Part shown: positions 34,209-42,913 of the stretch, piece after piece | How positions within the stretch are numbered: the first letter of the stretch is position 1 | Layout: each line of letters starts with the position of its first letter | NCBI RefSeq assembly: GCF_035539115.1 | Contig: NZ_DATLJA010000063.1 | Coordinates: 1-56,757, forward strand | Direction: 5' to 3' | DNA length: 56,757 bases | Source: Desulfitobacterium_A sp035539115 | GTDB lineage: Bacteria > Bacillota > Desulfitobacteriia > Desulfitobacteriales > Desulfitobacteriaceae | Made by a program: the position numbers and the translations under genes | Notes under the pieces: model-generated | The model's database searches: none | Seen by the model: the letters and a program-made list of their open reading frames with translations, nothing else | Told to the model about the DNA's origin: nothing

Positions 34209-36884
34209 TTATTTTGAAGCAAAAGAACCGTTCCCAAAACTCTTCTTAAATACCTTAATCAGTTCATTGATGATGAGCGGAACGAGAGAAAAGCCAAAGA
34301 CTAAGCCCCAATCCCGGAATGAAAGCAACTGAACCTTAAAGGCGCTTGAAAGGAAAGGAATAGAGATCACTCCAAGTTGGAGGATCAGACCGACGATTAT
34401 GGCTCCAATTAGATACTTATTTGAGAACAAGCCAACTTTTAAGATTGTTTTTGTAGCGCTTCTCATGCTTAAAGCATAAAAGAGTTGTGAAGCAGCAAGC
34501 ACAATAAAGGACATGGTCCGGGCATAGGTTAAAACTTCTTCAGGGATCTTTTTTGAACCTAAGCTATAGCCATATTCAGTGAGCCCAAAGTTGAAAGTAG
34601 CAAGGGTTAAAATGCCAATCAATGTACCGCCGATGATCGCTCTAGTTCCAGCTCCTCGGGCAAAAAAGCTCTCTTTCGGGTCTCGAGGTTTCAGCTTCAT
34701 CACATCTTTATCCCCAGGATCAACCCCCAAGGCAATTGCCGGAAGCGTATCGGTAATTAAGTTAATCCATAAAATCTGAGTAGGAAGGAGAGGAACGGGC
34801 CAGAAGAAGAGAACGGATGCAAGGATCGTGATAATTTCTCCCAAGTTACAGGAAAGTAAAAAGACCACCGATTTTTTGATATTATTATAGATATTTCGTC
34901 CTTCTTCAATCGCATGAACAATGGTCGAGAAGTTATCATCTGTGAGGATCATGTCGCTGGCACCCTTGGCAACATCAGTACCGGTGATCCCCATGGCGAC
35001 TCCGATATCGGCAGTCTTAAGGGAAGGAGCATCATTAACCCCATCACCAGTCATGGAGACGATGTTACCCTGGGCTTTGTAAGCTTTGACGATTTTTACC
35101 TTATGTTCAGGGGAAACGCGCGCAAATACTCGATAGTTATTGATTCGTTTGGCAAATTCTTCATCAGAGAACTCATCTATTTCGGCACCGGTCAGGCTCT
35201 GCCCGAGGGATTCAGCAATTCCCAATTCCTTGGCGATGGCTACGGCTGTATTTTTATGGTCTCCCGTGATCATAACCGGGGTAATACCTGCGATTTTAGC
35301 TTCTCTGATGGAATCCTTAACCTCGAGACGGGGTGGGTCGATCATGCCCACGAGACCAATGACCGTCAAGTCTTTTTCCATTTCTTCAGGGGCGAGAATC
35401 TGATCTGTATCTTTAAAGGCTGCACCGAGGACTCTTAAGGCATCATCAGACATTTTTTCGGCAATGTTTAAATACTCATTTTTCATGGCTTCCGTTAAAG
35501 GAACGACTTTGCCGTCAACCAAAGCCTGTATGGATATTTTTAAAATATTGTCGATAGCCCCTTTGGTATGAATGCGATACCTATTTCCTTCTTCTTCGTT
35601 AAGAGTTGACATAAGCTTGCGGTCAGAATCAAAGGGCTTTTCCCCAGCTCGTTTATATTCAGAGTTCAAGGTTCGTTTGGAAAGGTTATAGCGGTCCCCT
35701 AAAACGACGAGAGCAATTTCAGTTGGATCTCCGGTTCCTTCTCCATTTTCATAGGTTGCATCAGAACATAAAACAAAAGACTTTAGTAATTCGCGCGTGT
35801 CTTTATCGGCCTCGAATCCAATTCCTTCAGGCGGAACATCTTTCAGGTTATTGAAGGTGTAGTGTTTAACAACGGTCATTTTATTTTGAGTCAGAGTTCC
35901 TGTCTTATCAGAACAGATGATATTAACTGAACCCAAAGTTTCGACAGCTGGAAGCTTCTTAACGATGGCATTGATCTTCGACATTTTCGTCACGCCGAGG
36001 GCTAAAACAATGGCAACAATGGCCGGTAGTCCTTCGGGAATGGCTGCCACAGCTAAGCTAATTGCAGTTAAAAACATTTCGAATAAATCTCTTTTTTGGA
36101 AAAAGGCAACGACAAAGATCAGAACACAGATGCCGATCGCTAGAAATCCTAAAATCCTGCCCAGCTCATCCAATCTTTTTTGGAGGGGAGTCATTTCTTC
36201 AATATCTTCATCGAGTATTTTGGCAATCTTACCGATTTCTGTTTCCATTGCCGTCGCAACGACAACCCCTTCACCTCTTCCATAGGTCGCAAGCGTTGAC
36301 ATAAAGGCCATATTGGATTTATCCCCAAGGGGTGTTTTAGGATCTTCCAGTATATCATTAGCATCTTTTTCGGAGGGTACAGATTCTCCAGTTAAAGCGG
36401 ATTCTTCGATTTGAAGATTTACGCTTTCAATAAGCCTTAGGTCAGCAGGGATGTATCGTCCCGCATCAATTACAATAATGTCTCCAGGTACGATTTCTTC
36501 AGAGTTAATTTCTTTAACTTCACCATCACGTCGAACTAGGGAGTGTGGAGTGGTCATTTGTTGAAGGGCCTCAATCGCTTTTTCAGCCTTATACTCTTGG
36601 ATGACCCCAATAACTGCGTTTAAGATAACTACGATGAGAATGATGACGGCATCAACATATTCCCCAATAAGCAGGGTAATGACGTCTGCACCGAGCAGGA
36701 CATAGATAAGCATATCTGTAAGTTGGGCAAAGAATAAGGAAAAAAAGCTTTTCGGGGGTTTGCCCTTCAGTTTATTTTCACCGTATTTCTTAAGTCTAGC
36801 CTGTGCGTCCACAGTTGTAAGGCCTCGGGTTGGGTTCACATCAAGTTCTTTGAGAACGTTTTCTTGTGATTTGGAAAACCACAT
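34209..36884 (-). CDS. P-type Ca2+-transporting ATPase (SERCA/PMR1-like)
   Basis: This 891-residue P2A-type ATPase has a cation ATPase N-terminal segment, actuator TGES (ALTGESVPSEKD), M4 AAIPEGLPAIVAI typical of Ca2+ pumps, the phosphorylation loop CSDKTGTLTQNKMTV, TGDHKNTA and MTGDGVNDAPSLK. It probably exports Ca2+. ATG 36884 is supported by GAGGTG seven bases upstream; the TTG at 36890 is not. The last eight codons (GNGSFASK) and the stop fall inside a REP-like half repeat, so the natural C-terminus may have been altered by the repeat. It follows the CDF gene by six bases on the same strand. Confidence 0.92.
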   Translation of the reverse strand: MWFSKSQENVLKELDVNPTRGLTTVDAQARLKKYGENKLKGKPPKSFFSLFFAQLTDMLIYVLLGADVITLLIGEYVDAVIILIVVILNAVIGVIQEYKAEKAIEALQQMTTPHSLVRRDGEVKEINSEEIVPGDIIVIDAGRYIPADLRLIESVNLQIEESALTGESVPSEKDANDILEDPKTPLGDKSNMAFMSTLATYGRGEGVVVATAMETEIGKIAKILDEDIEEMTPLQKRLDELGRILGFLAIGICVLIFVVAFFQKRDLFEMFLTAISLAVAAIPEGLPAIVAIVLALGVTKMSKINAIVKKLPAVETLGSVNIICSDKTGTLTQNKMTVVKHYTFNNLKDVPPEGIGFEADKDTRELLKSFVLCSDATYENGEGTGDPTEIALVVLGDRYNLSKRTLNSEYKRAGEKPFDSDRKLMSTLNEEEGNRYRIHTKGAIDNILKISIQALVDGKVVPLTEAMKNEYLNIAEKMSDDALRVLGAAFKDTDQILAPEEMEKDLTVIGLVGMIDPPRLEVKDSIREAKIAGITPVMITGDHKNTAVAIAKELGIAESLGQSLTGAEIDEFSDEEFAKRINNYRVFARVSPEHKVKIVKAYKAQGNIVSMTGDGVNDAPSLKTADIGVAMGITGTDVAKGASDMILTDDNFSTIVHAIEEGRNIYNNIKKSVVFLLSCNLGEIITILASVLFFWPVPLLPTQILWINLITDTLPAIALGVDPGDKDVMKLKPRDPKESFFARGAGTRAIIGGTLIGILTLATFNFGLTEYGYSLGSKKIPEEVLTYARTMSFIVLAASQLFYALSMRSATKTILKVGLFSNKYLIGAIIVGLILQLGVISIPFLSSAFKVQLLSFRDWGLVFGFSLVPLIINELIKVFKKSFGNGSFASK
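34216..34235 (-). repeat. half REP copy forming the 3' end of the Ca2+-ATPase gene
   Basis: GGGAACGGTTCTTTTGCTTC on the minus strand encodes GNGSFAS before the stop codon of the ATPase. It is one mismatch from the family consensus GGGACGGTTCTTTTGCTTC. Confidence 0.75.
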
Positions 36885-36890
36885 CCACAA

Positions 36891-38075
36891 TCACCTCTCC
36901 GCTTCACTTATGATAGGGTTAACCGTATCAATGATGATGTTAAGTTGAGGGCTATTTTGTACAATTCTTTCGGAAACTAGCTTACATATCTCTTTATAGT
37001 CGGTTTTCTTTATCGATGAAGGGACAAATAAATCAAATATCGTATTCGTACAATTTAAGCCTTTCGTTGTCCGGAGATTTTTGACGCTGAATTGCTCATT
37101 GATTTCATAAACACGATTCGTGATAAAGACTTTAATCTGTTCGTTTTTTTCGATATCAGTCGAGATCGGATCGATGTGAATCACGATATTAATCCCCAGC
37201 TCATCGGAGATTCTTTTTTCTAGGTCATCAATGATGGCATGCGCTTCGACGATATTGATTGTATCGAGAACTTCGGCATGAATCGAGGCGATTATTCTAC
37301 CTGGACCATAATCGTGGATTTTTAAATCATGGGTGCCAACGATATATTGTCCTTCGCGAACCTTTGAATTGATGGTGTGAACAAGTTCAGGATTAGGTGA
37401 TAAGCCCATTAAGAGATTGACAGTGCCTTTGGCTATTTTAAAGCCGGTATAAAGGATTAAAAACGAAATAGCTAATCCAACGATGCCATCAATCGAAAAA
37501 GGAATAAAATGCTCTAAGATTGTGGTAGCAATGACTGCGCTGGTAGCAATAACATCGTTGAGACTGTCATAGGCGGTTGCTTTATTGATACTCGAATTGA
37601 TTGTTTCGCCAATATATTTATTGTAGAAAAACATCCATACTTTTACGAGAACCGAAAGAAAAAGAATGAGCATCAATATCGGACTAAATATTACTTTCTC
37701 AGGAGCAAGAATTTTACTAAAGGAGCTTTTGAGTAATTGAAAGCCTACGGAAAAAATAATAAAGGATACAATTAAGGAAGCAATATATTCGATTCGGCCA
37801 TGTCCGAAGGGATGCTCAGGATCTGGAGGAAGGTTGCTCATTTTTGCGCTGATGATCGAAATTAGAGATGAACCTAAATCCGAAAGGTTATTAAAAGCGT
37901 CAGAAATAACAGCGATACTATGGATCAGTGAACCAATCGTTAGTTTAATAATAAAAAGTAAGAGATTACAAATTACTCCTAAGACGCCACCTAATACGCC
38001 ATAAGCTTCGCGCACCTGTTTGTTATGTATAGCCTCGTAATCTTGAATAAAAGATCGAATGATGAATTTTATCAT
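36891..38075 (-). CDS. cation diffusion facilitator (CDF) transporter
   Basis: This 394-residue CDF-family exporter has about six membrane segments over residues 25-215, and a long cytoplasmic tail with a second ferredoxin-like extension. The metal-site region SDAFNNLSDLGSS and the loop HPFGHGRIEYIASL are family signatures; the xxNLSD pattern suggests Mn2+, Fe2+ or Co2+ rather than a pure Zn2+ carrier. It is encoded directly upstream of the Ca2+-type ATPase with six bases between, so the pair forms a divalent-cation efflux operon. Confidence 0.9.
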   Translation of the reverse strand: MIKFIIRSFIQDYEAIHNKQVREAYGVLGGVLGVICNLLLFIIKLTIGSLIHSIAVISDAFNNLSDLGSSLISIISAKMSNLPPDPEHPFGHGRIEYIASLIVSFIIFSVGFQLLKSSFSKILAPEKVIFSPILMLILFLSVLVKVWMFFYNKYIGETINSSINKATAYDSLNDVIATSAVIATTILEHFIPFSIDGIVGLAISFLILYTGFKIAKGTVNLLMGLSPNPELVHTINSKVREGQYIVGTHDLKIHDYGPGRIIASIHAEVLDTINIVEAHAIIDDLEKRISDELGINIVIHIDPISTDIEKNEQIKVFITNRVYEINEQFSVKNLRTTKGLNCTNTIFDLFVPSSIKKTDYKEICKLVSERIVQNSPQLNIIIDTVNPIISEAER

Positions 38076-38387
38076 ATCTACCCTTCAAAATGTTTAATGA
38101 CCATCAATAGCGCAAATAACGCAGAAATCGGCTTCTAAAGACGCTTTAATATTGTCCCTTTACTAATATTAAGGGAAAGGCTTTGTAAGAATTAAGGAAA
38201 TGGATTACTTTAAGAAGATGTTTGCTTTTATTTTATCACATTAGGATAAAAAGAATTCTAAATACTGGTTAATTTCATACACGAGCATCAGGGCATATTC
38301 TGATGAAAATAGGAGAGAGTTTCAGCGTAAACTCGAAAGATATCGTCGAACTGAGATAAGGATTCCTGCGAAAAGATTGTTAAAATC

Positions 38388-38437
38388 AAAACCCTCCTTG
38401 CTTAACTTGTCGCTTGACAGTAAGAAAGGAGGGCTTT
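38388..38437. terminator. terminator of the small minus-strand ORF
   Basis: AACCCTCCTT and the following CTTA/TAAG and TTGTC/GACA blocks pair with AAGGAGGGCTT to give a long imperfect hairpin just beyond the stop at 38438. Both strands show T-rich ends. The rest of 38076-38387 holds only a weak CCCTT/AAGGG hairpin and the presumed CDF promoter; I see no gene there. Confidence 0.7.
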
Positions 38438-38647
38438 TCATCTTTCTCTTAAGACAGTCTCTATCATACTTCGTGTGTTGATTCGAAAGGCATTGAGGGG
38501 TTGCTCAGATTGAATTTCTTCGTTGCGGAATGCATCCTCATATTCTAATAGAATTTTTTCTGTACCATAGCCCAATTCAGAATAGTGCAGAATAAAATAT
38601 CGGCTTTCCTCGGCGGCCTCAAGACAATTATGCCAAAAGTTTGGCAT
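38438..38647 (-). CDS. small hypothetical protein
   Basis: This 69-residue acidic, mostly helical protein has no domain I recognise. It is rich in Glu and Arg and has no membrane segment. Its ATG lies inside a perfect 42-base palindrome (38620-38661), and the nearest good ribosome site (GAGGTGG, minus strand) is about 15 bases away, farther than usual. A terminator immediately after the stop supports expression. It could be regulated at translation by the hairpin, or the true N-terminus may differ. Confidence 0.5.
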   Translation of the reverse strand: MPNFWHNCLEAAEESRYFILHYSELGYGTEKILLEYEDAFRNEEIQSEQPLNAFRINTRSMIETVLRER

Positions 38648-38661
38648 AATTGTCTTGAGTT
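38620..38661. repeat. perfect 20-bp inverted repeat covering a start codon
   Basis: CTCAAGACAATTATGCCAAA (38620-38639) and its exact reverse complement (38642-38661) are separated by two bases. The ATG of the small minus-strand ORF lies in one arm. Confidence 0.9.
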
Positions 38662-38913
38662 TCCACCTCTGACATTATAAATGTTGTCCATTCAAATTTT
38701 TCACTTTCTATCGATGATTATCTTTTCGTCAAATCTCAATTGTAAAATATATTTTGATTCTATCATAACGATACGAGAACATCAATTTTTGAAGGAGAAT
38801 TAAGTCAACGTCCTCTTCTTGTCTTACTTTAAGCGAACTTTAAGTTTCCACTCAGTTAAGATTAAGTTTGATCCAGTAAAATAACCTCAGTACAAAGTCT
38901 GGTTGGAGGTTAT

Positions 38914-39759
38914 ATGTTAAAAAATAGGAATTGCGTTAAATTATTTCTGGATGTTGTGATTGGCATGATTTTTACTTTACTATTCAATGTAAGAGTTCTC
39001 GGAGGATTGGCTTTTCACGAAGTTGCGGGAGTAGGAATTGGTTTAGGCTTTTTAGTGCATATCCTACTTAACTCTCAATGGGTCAAAGCAGTAACGCTCA
39101 AGTTTTTTGACCGTAAACTACCAGGAAAAACACGCTTGGGTTATTCCCTGAACCTTTTACTTCTGATTTCGATGAGCGTTATTATTGTAAGTGGACTGAT
39201 GATTTCCAAGGTTATTTTTCCAGGTTTTCGTGCAGTGGATCAACGGTGGTTCTATGTTATCCACCTCGGTGTTTCCTATCTCACTCTCGCCATCGTGGGA
39301 ATGCACGTCGGACTTCATTGGCAATGGATCGTAGGCATGATGAAAAAAGTATTTAAGGTTCAATCATCGAGTCTGCTACATGTACTGGCCAAGGTTGCCT
39401 TGGTTTTGATTATCTTTTTTGGTGGATTCCAAATTTTCGAAACTCAAGTCGCTCCCCAAATAGCTCAGATCGGAACAACGCCGATCATCAATTCGGAGCA
39501 AACGCTACCCGAGGGCTTTAAGGGGCAGATCGAGAGAAAAGGTCTCAACGGAGAAAATCGTGGAGTAAGACCTGGTGGAGAAAGAGACGTTCATAGCGAG
39601 GGCGTCGGTGAAGACGGGAGGAAAGGTGGACTCAGAAGTGCCAATCCTGCGGGAATCATTCTTACATTCTCTGGGATCATCGGGGTAGTGGCCTTCATCA
39701 CGTATTCTGGAGAAAAGATGTTGATGAGAAGAAAGCTTAAGTTTAGAGAATCGCTATAG
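38914..39759 (+). CDS. DUF4405 cytochrome b-like membrane protein
   Basis: This 281-residue protein has four N-terminal membrane segments carrying paired histidines (His35, His49, His117, His131, His135) that suit b-type heme binding, as in DUF4405 (flavinylation-associated cytochrome). A poorly conserved, Gly/Arg/Glu-rich stretch (about 195-240) follows and a fifth membrane span (about 243-265) ends the protein. It probably transfers electrons at the membrane. No flavin-transferase partner is adjacent. It overlaps the convergent MBL gene by six bases. Confidence 0.8.
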   Translation: MLKNRNCVKLFLDVVIGMIFTLLFNVRVLGGLAFHEVAGVGIGLGFLVHILLNSQWVKAVTLKFFDRKLPGKTRLGYSLNLLLLISMSVIIVSGLMISKVIFPGFRAVDQRWFYVIHLGVSYLTLAIVGMHVGLHWQWIVGMMKKVFKVQSSSLLHVLAKVALVLIIFFGGFQIFETQVAPQIAQIGTTPIINSEQTLPEGFKGQIERKGLNGENRGVRPGGERDVHSEGVGEDGRKGGLRSANPAGIILTFSGIIGVVAFITYSGEKMLMRRKLKFRESL

Positions 39760-40563
39760 GCCTATTGTCGATCCTAGTTCTTCCAGAAATATCGTTTCGA
39801 TGAAATCGTGTTCAATCTTCCCGAAGCTTTTATGGGTCGCTTTGATCCAGCCAAAACGATCCCGTTCCTCATTGGGTAAATGGACGATGGCTATTTTCTG
39901 GGGATTGATGTATTCCTTGATTACTACACGAGCTGAGGGGAGCGCGATATAAGGAAAAGGAGCAATGAACCAATCAATTTTAGTACGCCTGAGATTTTGT
40001 CCGTCGTAATTCTCGCGAACGGGGCTGGCATCACCAACGTGCAATATGCGTAAGCCATATTCAATCAAATAGGAAAAATTGCGGACATCGTCATAGCTTT
40101 TTCCCGAGTGAAGCATCGAGAGAATCCGAATATTTATTCCTTTTACGGTGAGCATTTCGGCATGATGAAGTGCGGTTTTGAGTTCTATTAAATTATGTTC
40201 TAAATTCATGATTCCCGTATCAGGGGCATCATTATCTGAAGCATACGTTTTGATTTTTGAGATGACCTCGGAGGTTGAAAGAATTATCGTATTTGGATTT
40301 CGCTTTCGAAATTCATGGATACTGATTGGATCAAAATGATCACTATGCTGGTGAGTGATAAGCATAAGATCAATGTTATCAAAAGGGGGCATACCCCCTT
40401 TTATTTTTGCACTAATTTCAGCAGGAGGATTTTTGTAAAAGGGTTGGTTAGGATCACATAAACCATCAATGAGTATCTTTTTATCCTGAAGCTGGATTAG
40501 GACGCCAGCGTTTGATACATAGGTCATAGTATTTATACCTGTTACGAGATGATTTTTTAACAT
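39754..40563 (-). CDS. metallo-beta-lactamase fold hydrolase
   Basis: This 269-residue MBL-fold protein has the dinuclear metal motif THQHSDHFDP (HxHxDH), a later His in MLHSGKSYDD, GDAS, and a His near the C-terminus (IVHLPNEE). It resembles UlaG/YycJ-type MBL proteins that act on small molecules or nucleic acids. The substrate is unknown. Confidence 0.85.
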   Translation of the reverse strand: MLKNHLVTGINTMTYVSNAGVLIQLQDKKILIDGLCDPNQPFYKNPPAEISAKIKGGMPPFDNIDLMLITHQHSDHFDPISIHEFRKRNPNTIILSTSEVISKIKTYASDNDAPDTGIMNLEHNLIELKTALHHAEMLTVKGINIRILSMLHSGKSYDDVRNFSYLIEYGLRILHVGDASPVRENYDGQNLRRTKIDWFIAPFPYIALPSARVVIKEYINPQKIAIVHLPNEERDRFGWIKATHKSFGKIEHDFIETIFLEELGSTIGL

Positions 40564-40750
40564 AACACGCTCTCCTTTACAGGGTTGGGGAGATGGATTT
40601 CGATAAGACTGCTCAATTGCATGCTCGACTGGTCTGCAACTTGTATTCGAGATCCGCTAAGGAAATCCTCCTAATATCACACGGAAGATACCCTTACTAT
40701 GAATACATAGGGCCTTAGCGACCGTTAGAATAAGCTAATGTTGATCTTGG

Positions 40751-40846
40751 ATGTTTGTCGATGAAGCAGGGAGTGCAGTGTTGATTATCGGCGGTATCTT
40801 ATTTAGTATTATCGGGGGCCAAAAAGCCTTATCCACATCAGGTTAA
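40751..40846 (+). pseudogene. possible 3' remnant of an EamA/DMT transporter
   Basis: A 31-codon frame reads MFVDEAGSAVLIIGGILFSI and ends GGQKALSTSG. The GSAVLIIGGILFS stretch resembles the last membrane helix of drug/metabolite transporters. Nothing upstream extends it, so it is at most a fossil. The remaining 40564-40859 interval shows no gene. Confidence 0.4.
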
Positions 40847-40859
40847 TGACGAGATGAAT

Positions 40860-41720
40860 TTAATCTGACCTTTTAGACCGTAGCAATTTTAGTACCCAAC
40901 GTTTGAAGCCCAATTTTGGGAGAATGGGAAGAGGGGGAGGAGTGGGCTTGCGCCCATAAATTAGTCCAAATCCGAAGTAACCTTGTGTTTTTCTTATGAA
41001 ACTCGCGTTTTTTTGCAGCCTGGGTATTAAGCCGGGCTGTTTGCTTACTTTGTCGGCAAGATCTTTTACCAATAGCCAATCCTTCATAAGATCATTCATG
41101 ATGAGATTGCCATTATTTTTCAAGGGTTGCGGATTTTTAATTTCTACATCTTGAAATCCCGCTTGTGTTATTGCCTGACACCATTCTTCAAAAGGCAGGG
41201 GATCTGTGCTTAAACCGAAGCACTCCGCCAACTGGTGCTTTAGAGAGGAGGGCAACTCTCTGAGCAAGGCCATTTCGAGGTCGGCAACCCGGCCTTCAGG
41301 CTTGAGCACACGATAAAACTCCTGGTACACCTTTACTTTATCTAAAAACACTGTTATTGATTCCGCGAGGACCCAATCAAAGGAGTTTTCTGCGAAGGGC
41401 AAGTGAGTAATATCGGCTACTCTAAATTCCACAAGCTGGGAAATTCCTTCGTTCTCCGCCCTTTGCGAGGCTTTTTCAATCATTAGAGGATTAATATCGA
41501 TTCCTATTATCCTACAACCTGTCGTTTTGGCTAAATAACAAGCGCTAAGACCACTTCCACAGCCGGCGTCAAGCACATATTCCTCGGGCTTGATTTCAAC
41601 TGAATCCAAATTCTGCTTTGTCGCAGGAAAGCCACCAGGGTGGGAACTGCCGATTCCTAACCAAGCTAGAAGTTCAAAATAATTCATGTTTTCGACTCTC
41701 TTGTTTTCTCCTGAAACCAT
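40860..41720 (-). CDS. class I SAM-dependent methyltransferase
   Basis: This 286-residue methyltransferase has SAM motif I VLDAGCGSGLSACYLA, acidic motif II IIGIDINPLMIEKA, and VADITHLPFAENSFDWVLAE for motifs III/IV. The C-terminal 100 residues resemble small-molecule (arsenite- or ubiquinone-type) methyltransferases in layout but lack the cysteine pairs of ArsM. ATG 41720 is preceded by AAGGAGGAG. The acceptor is unknown. Confidence 0.85.
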   Translation of the reverse strand: MVSGENKRVENMNYFELLAWLGIGSSHPGGFPATKQNLDSVEIKPEEYVLDAGCGSGLSACYLAKTTGCRIIGIDINPLMIEKASQRAENEGISQLVEFRVADITHLPFAENSFDWVLAESITVFLDKVKVYQEFYRVLKPEGRVADLEMALLRELPSSLKHQLAECFGLSTDPLPFEEWCQAITQAGFQDVEIKNPQPLKNNGNLIMNDLMKDWLLVKDLADKVSKQPGLIPRLQKNASFIRKTQGYFGFGLIYGRKPTPPPLPILPKLGFKRWVLKLLRSKRSD

Positions 41721-41870
41721 GTCCCACTCCTCCTTGAATGACTCATGGTATTATATTCCAACGTGGTGTCGGTTGTAACAACAGTTTTTATAAAGTCCTT
41801 TTTCTTACACGATAAATAGATTTGTATAACCTTATTTTCCATAAAATATTTAAAATGGGTTAAAGCTTTA

Positions 41871-42011
41871 AATCAAGGGATTCGGTTCTTACTCTTGTCT
41901 GGGAAACCGTTAAAAGAGCCTATTGCCTGGGGAGGCCCAATCGTTATGAATACAAGGGAAGAGCTAAAGCTTGCGTTCAAAGAACTTAATGAAAATAAAT
42001 TCATCAAGTGA
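41871..42011 (+). pseudogene. 3' remnant of a pirin-family gene
   Basis: About 45 codons match only the C-terminal end of pirin: IRFLLLSGKPLKEPIAWGGP followed by IVMNTREELKLAFKEL. There is no start codon or cupin core upstream. The original terminator still follows at 42026-42053, so the gene lost its 5' part. Confidence 0.75.
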
Positions 42012-42025
42012 GTATTGTCTCTTAA

Positions 42026-42053
42026 AAGACCTGGGTTAATCCAGGCCTTTTTT
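42026..42053 (+). terminator. terminator after pirin remnant
   Basis: GACCTGG pairs with CCAGGCC around GTTAAT and is followed by seven T residues. Confidence 0.8.
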
Positions 42054-42054
42054 A

Positions 42055-42150
42055 TACTAACAGAAAGTATAAATTTCCGGCAGATAGCATAAGTGCAACT
42101 AAGGCTTCCGCCTACGCCAGAGGCTTGGCACAAGCCAAGTTTTCTTTATT
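42055..42150 (+). repeat. ACTAACAGA-element, copy A
   Basis: This copy begins TACTAACAGAAAGTATAAAT, contains GGCAGATAGCATAAGTGCAA and ends near AGCCAAGTTTTCTTTATT. It shares its left part with copies at 47097-47190, 49922-49984 and 56620-56757; the interior is variable and rich in small hairpins such as GGCTTGGC/GCCAAG. It carries an unoccupied version of the IS110 insertion site seen at 55030/56620. Confidence 0.8.
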
Positions 42151-42284
42151 GCATATCTCTGAAGTTAAAAGTTTTAGGCTGACCATATAAAACTGAAAGT
42201 TCCAAACTGTTACTTTTTCGAATAAAGATGGGTTATTATTGATTAGAGAACATAAAAACAAACTCATGGAAGGAAGCAATTAAC

Positions 42285-42482
42285 ATGGATGGTCAGATAA
42301 GAAACAACATTTACGCGGGGTTAACCGTCGATATTGTTCTGAAAGAAGATCAACGAACAGGAAAAAGAACGCGAGGAATCGTTAAAGATATCCTAACGAA
42401 CTCACAGATCCATCCCCGAGGAATCAAAGTTAGGCTGACAAATGGGCAAATCGGAAGGGTTCAAGAAATAGTAGGAAGTTAA
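42285..42482 (+). CDS. ywbE: YwbE family protein
   Basis: This 65-residue protein covers the whole YwbE/DUF2196 domain: GLTVDIVLKEDQRTGKRTRG, VKDILTNSQIHPRGIKVRL and GQIGRVQEI. The fold is a small KOW-like beta barrel and the function is not established. ATG 42285 has GGAAGGA-type ribosome site. It ends immediately before a perfect REP palindrome that probably terminates it. Confidence 0.92.
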   Translation: MDGQIRNNIYAGLTVDIVLKEDQRTGKRTRGIVKDILTNSQIHPRGIKVRLTNGQIGRVQEIVGS

Positions 42483-42526
42483 GGGACGGTTCTTCTGCTT
42501 CTTTGGAAGCAGAAGAACCGTCCCTT
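42481..42526. repeat. complete GGGACGGTTCT REP-like palindrome
   Basis: A 21-bp arm (42481-42501, starting AAGGGACGGTTCTTCTGC) and its exact reverse complement (42506-42526) flank a four-base loop. It begins at the ywbE stop codon. It is the most intact copy of this family in the window. Confidence 0.9.
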
Positions 42527-42558
42527 AGCTTTGATTGGGCTTGTTTTCTTTTAGAAAT

Positions 42559-42801
42559 TTATCTTTTTTTCTTTTTTTTCTTCTGCTCTGGCTCTGACCC
42601 TATGATACTTACAGCCCCATGCGGGCACATTTTGATACAGACACCGCAGGCAATGCACAGTTCTGGATTAACTAGTGCTGGTCCTCGGCTAAGAAGTCCT
42701 AGTTTTTCCTGTGAAATCGCTTTTTGAGTACAAGATCGTCGGGACGGACACATTGGTGAACGATCACATTTTTTAGGGTCGACATAGGCTGTTTTACTCA
42801 T
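42559..42801 (-). CDS. 4Fe-4S ferredoxin-type protein
   Basis: This 80-residue protein has one complete [4Fe-4S] set (Cys49, 52, 55, 59 in CIACGVCIKMCP). Three further cysteines (Cys12, 18, 24) may hold a second, divergent cluster. The C-terminus is a run of six Lys before Arg. A CsoR/CstR-type palindrome lies 30 bases upstream of the ATG, matching the one before the rhodanese gene at 11003-11962, so it may be induced by sulfur or metal stress. Confidence 0.88.
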   Translation of the reverse strand: MSKTAYVDPKKCDRSPMCPSRRSCTQKAISQEKLGLLSRGPALVNPELCIACGVCIKMCPHGAVSIIGSEPEQKKKKKKR

Positions 42802-42830
42802 AACTCCACTCCTATTTCTTTGCTCACCTT

Positions 42831-42847
42831 ATACCCCACTGGGGTAT
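42831..42847. promoter_or_regulatory. CsoR/CstR-type operator upstream of ferredoxin gene
   Basis: ATACCCCACTGGGGTAT is a perfect inverted repeat with a three-base centre. It continues into TGATAAAA, paralleling the box at 12026-12042 (ATACCCTAAAGGGGTAT then TGATCAAG). Confidence 0.7.
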
Positions 42848-42913
42848 TGATAAAAGCATACTATGAATTGGTCAAAGTGACAACAAAAAAATAGAGAAGG
42901 CTTTTTAGCTTTA

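Noticed and set aside
36891..38075. Zn2+-specific annotation for the CDF protein
   Set aside because: The metal-site pattern (DAFNNLSD) does not clearly point to zinc, so the metal is left open.
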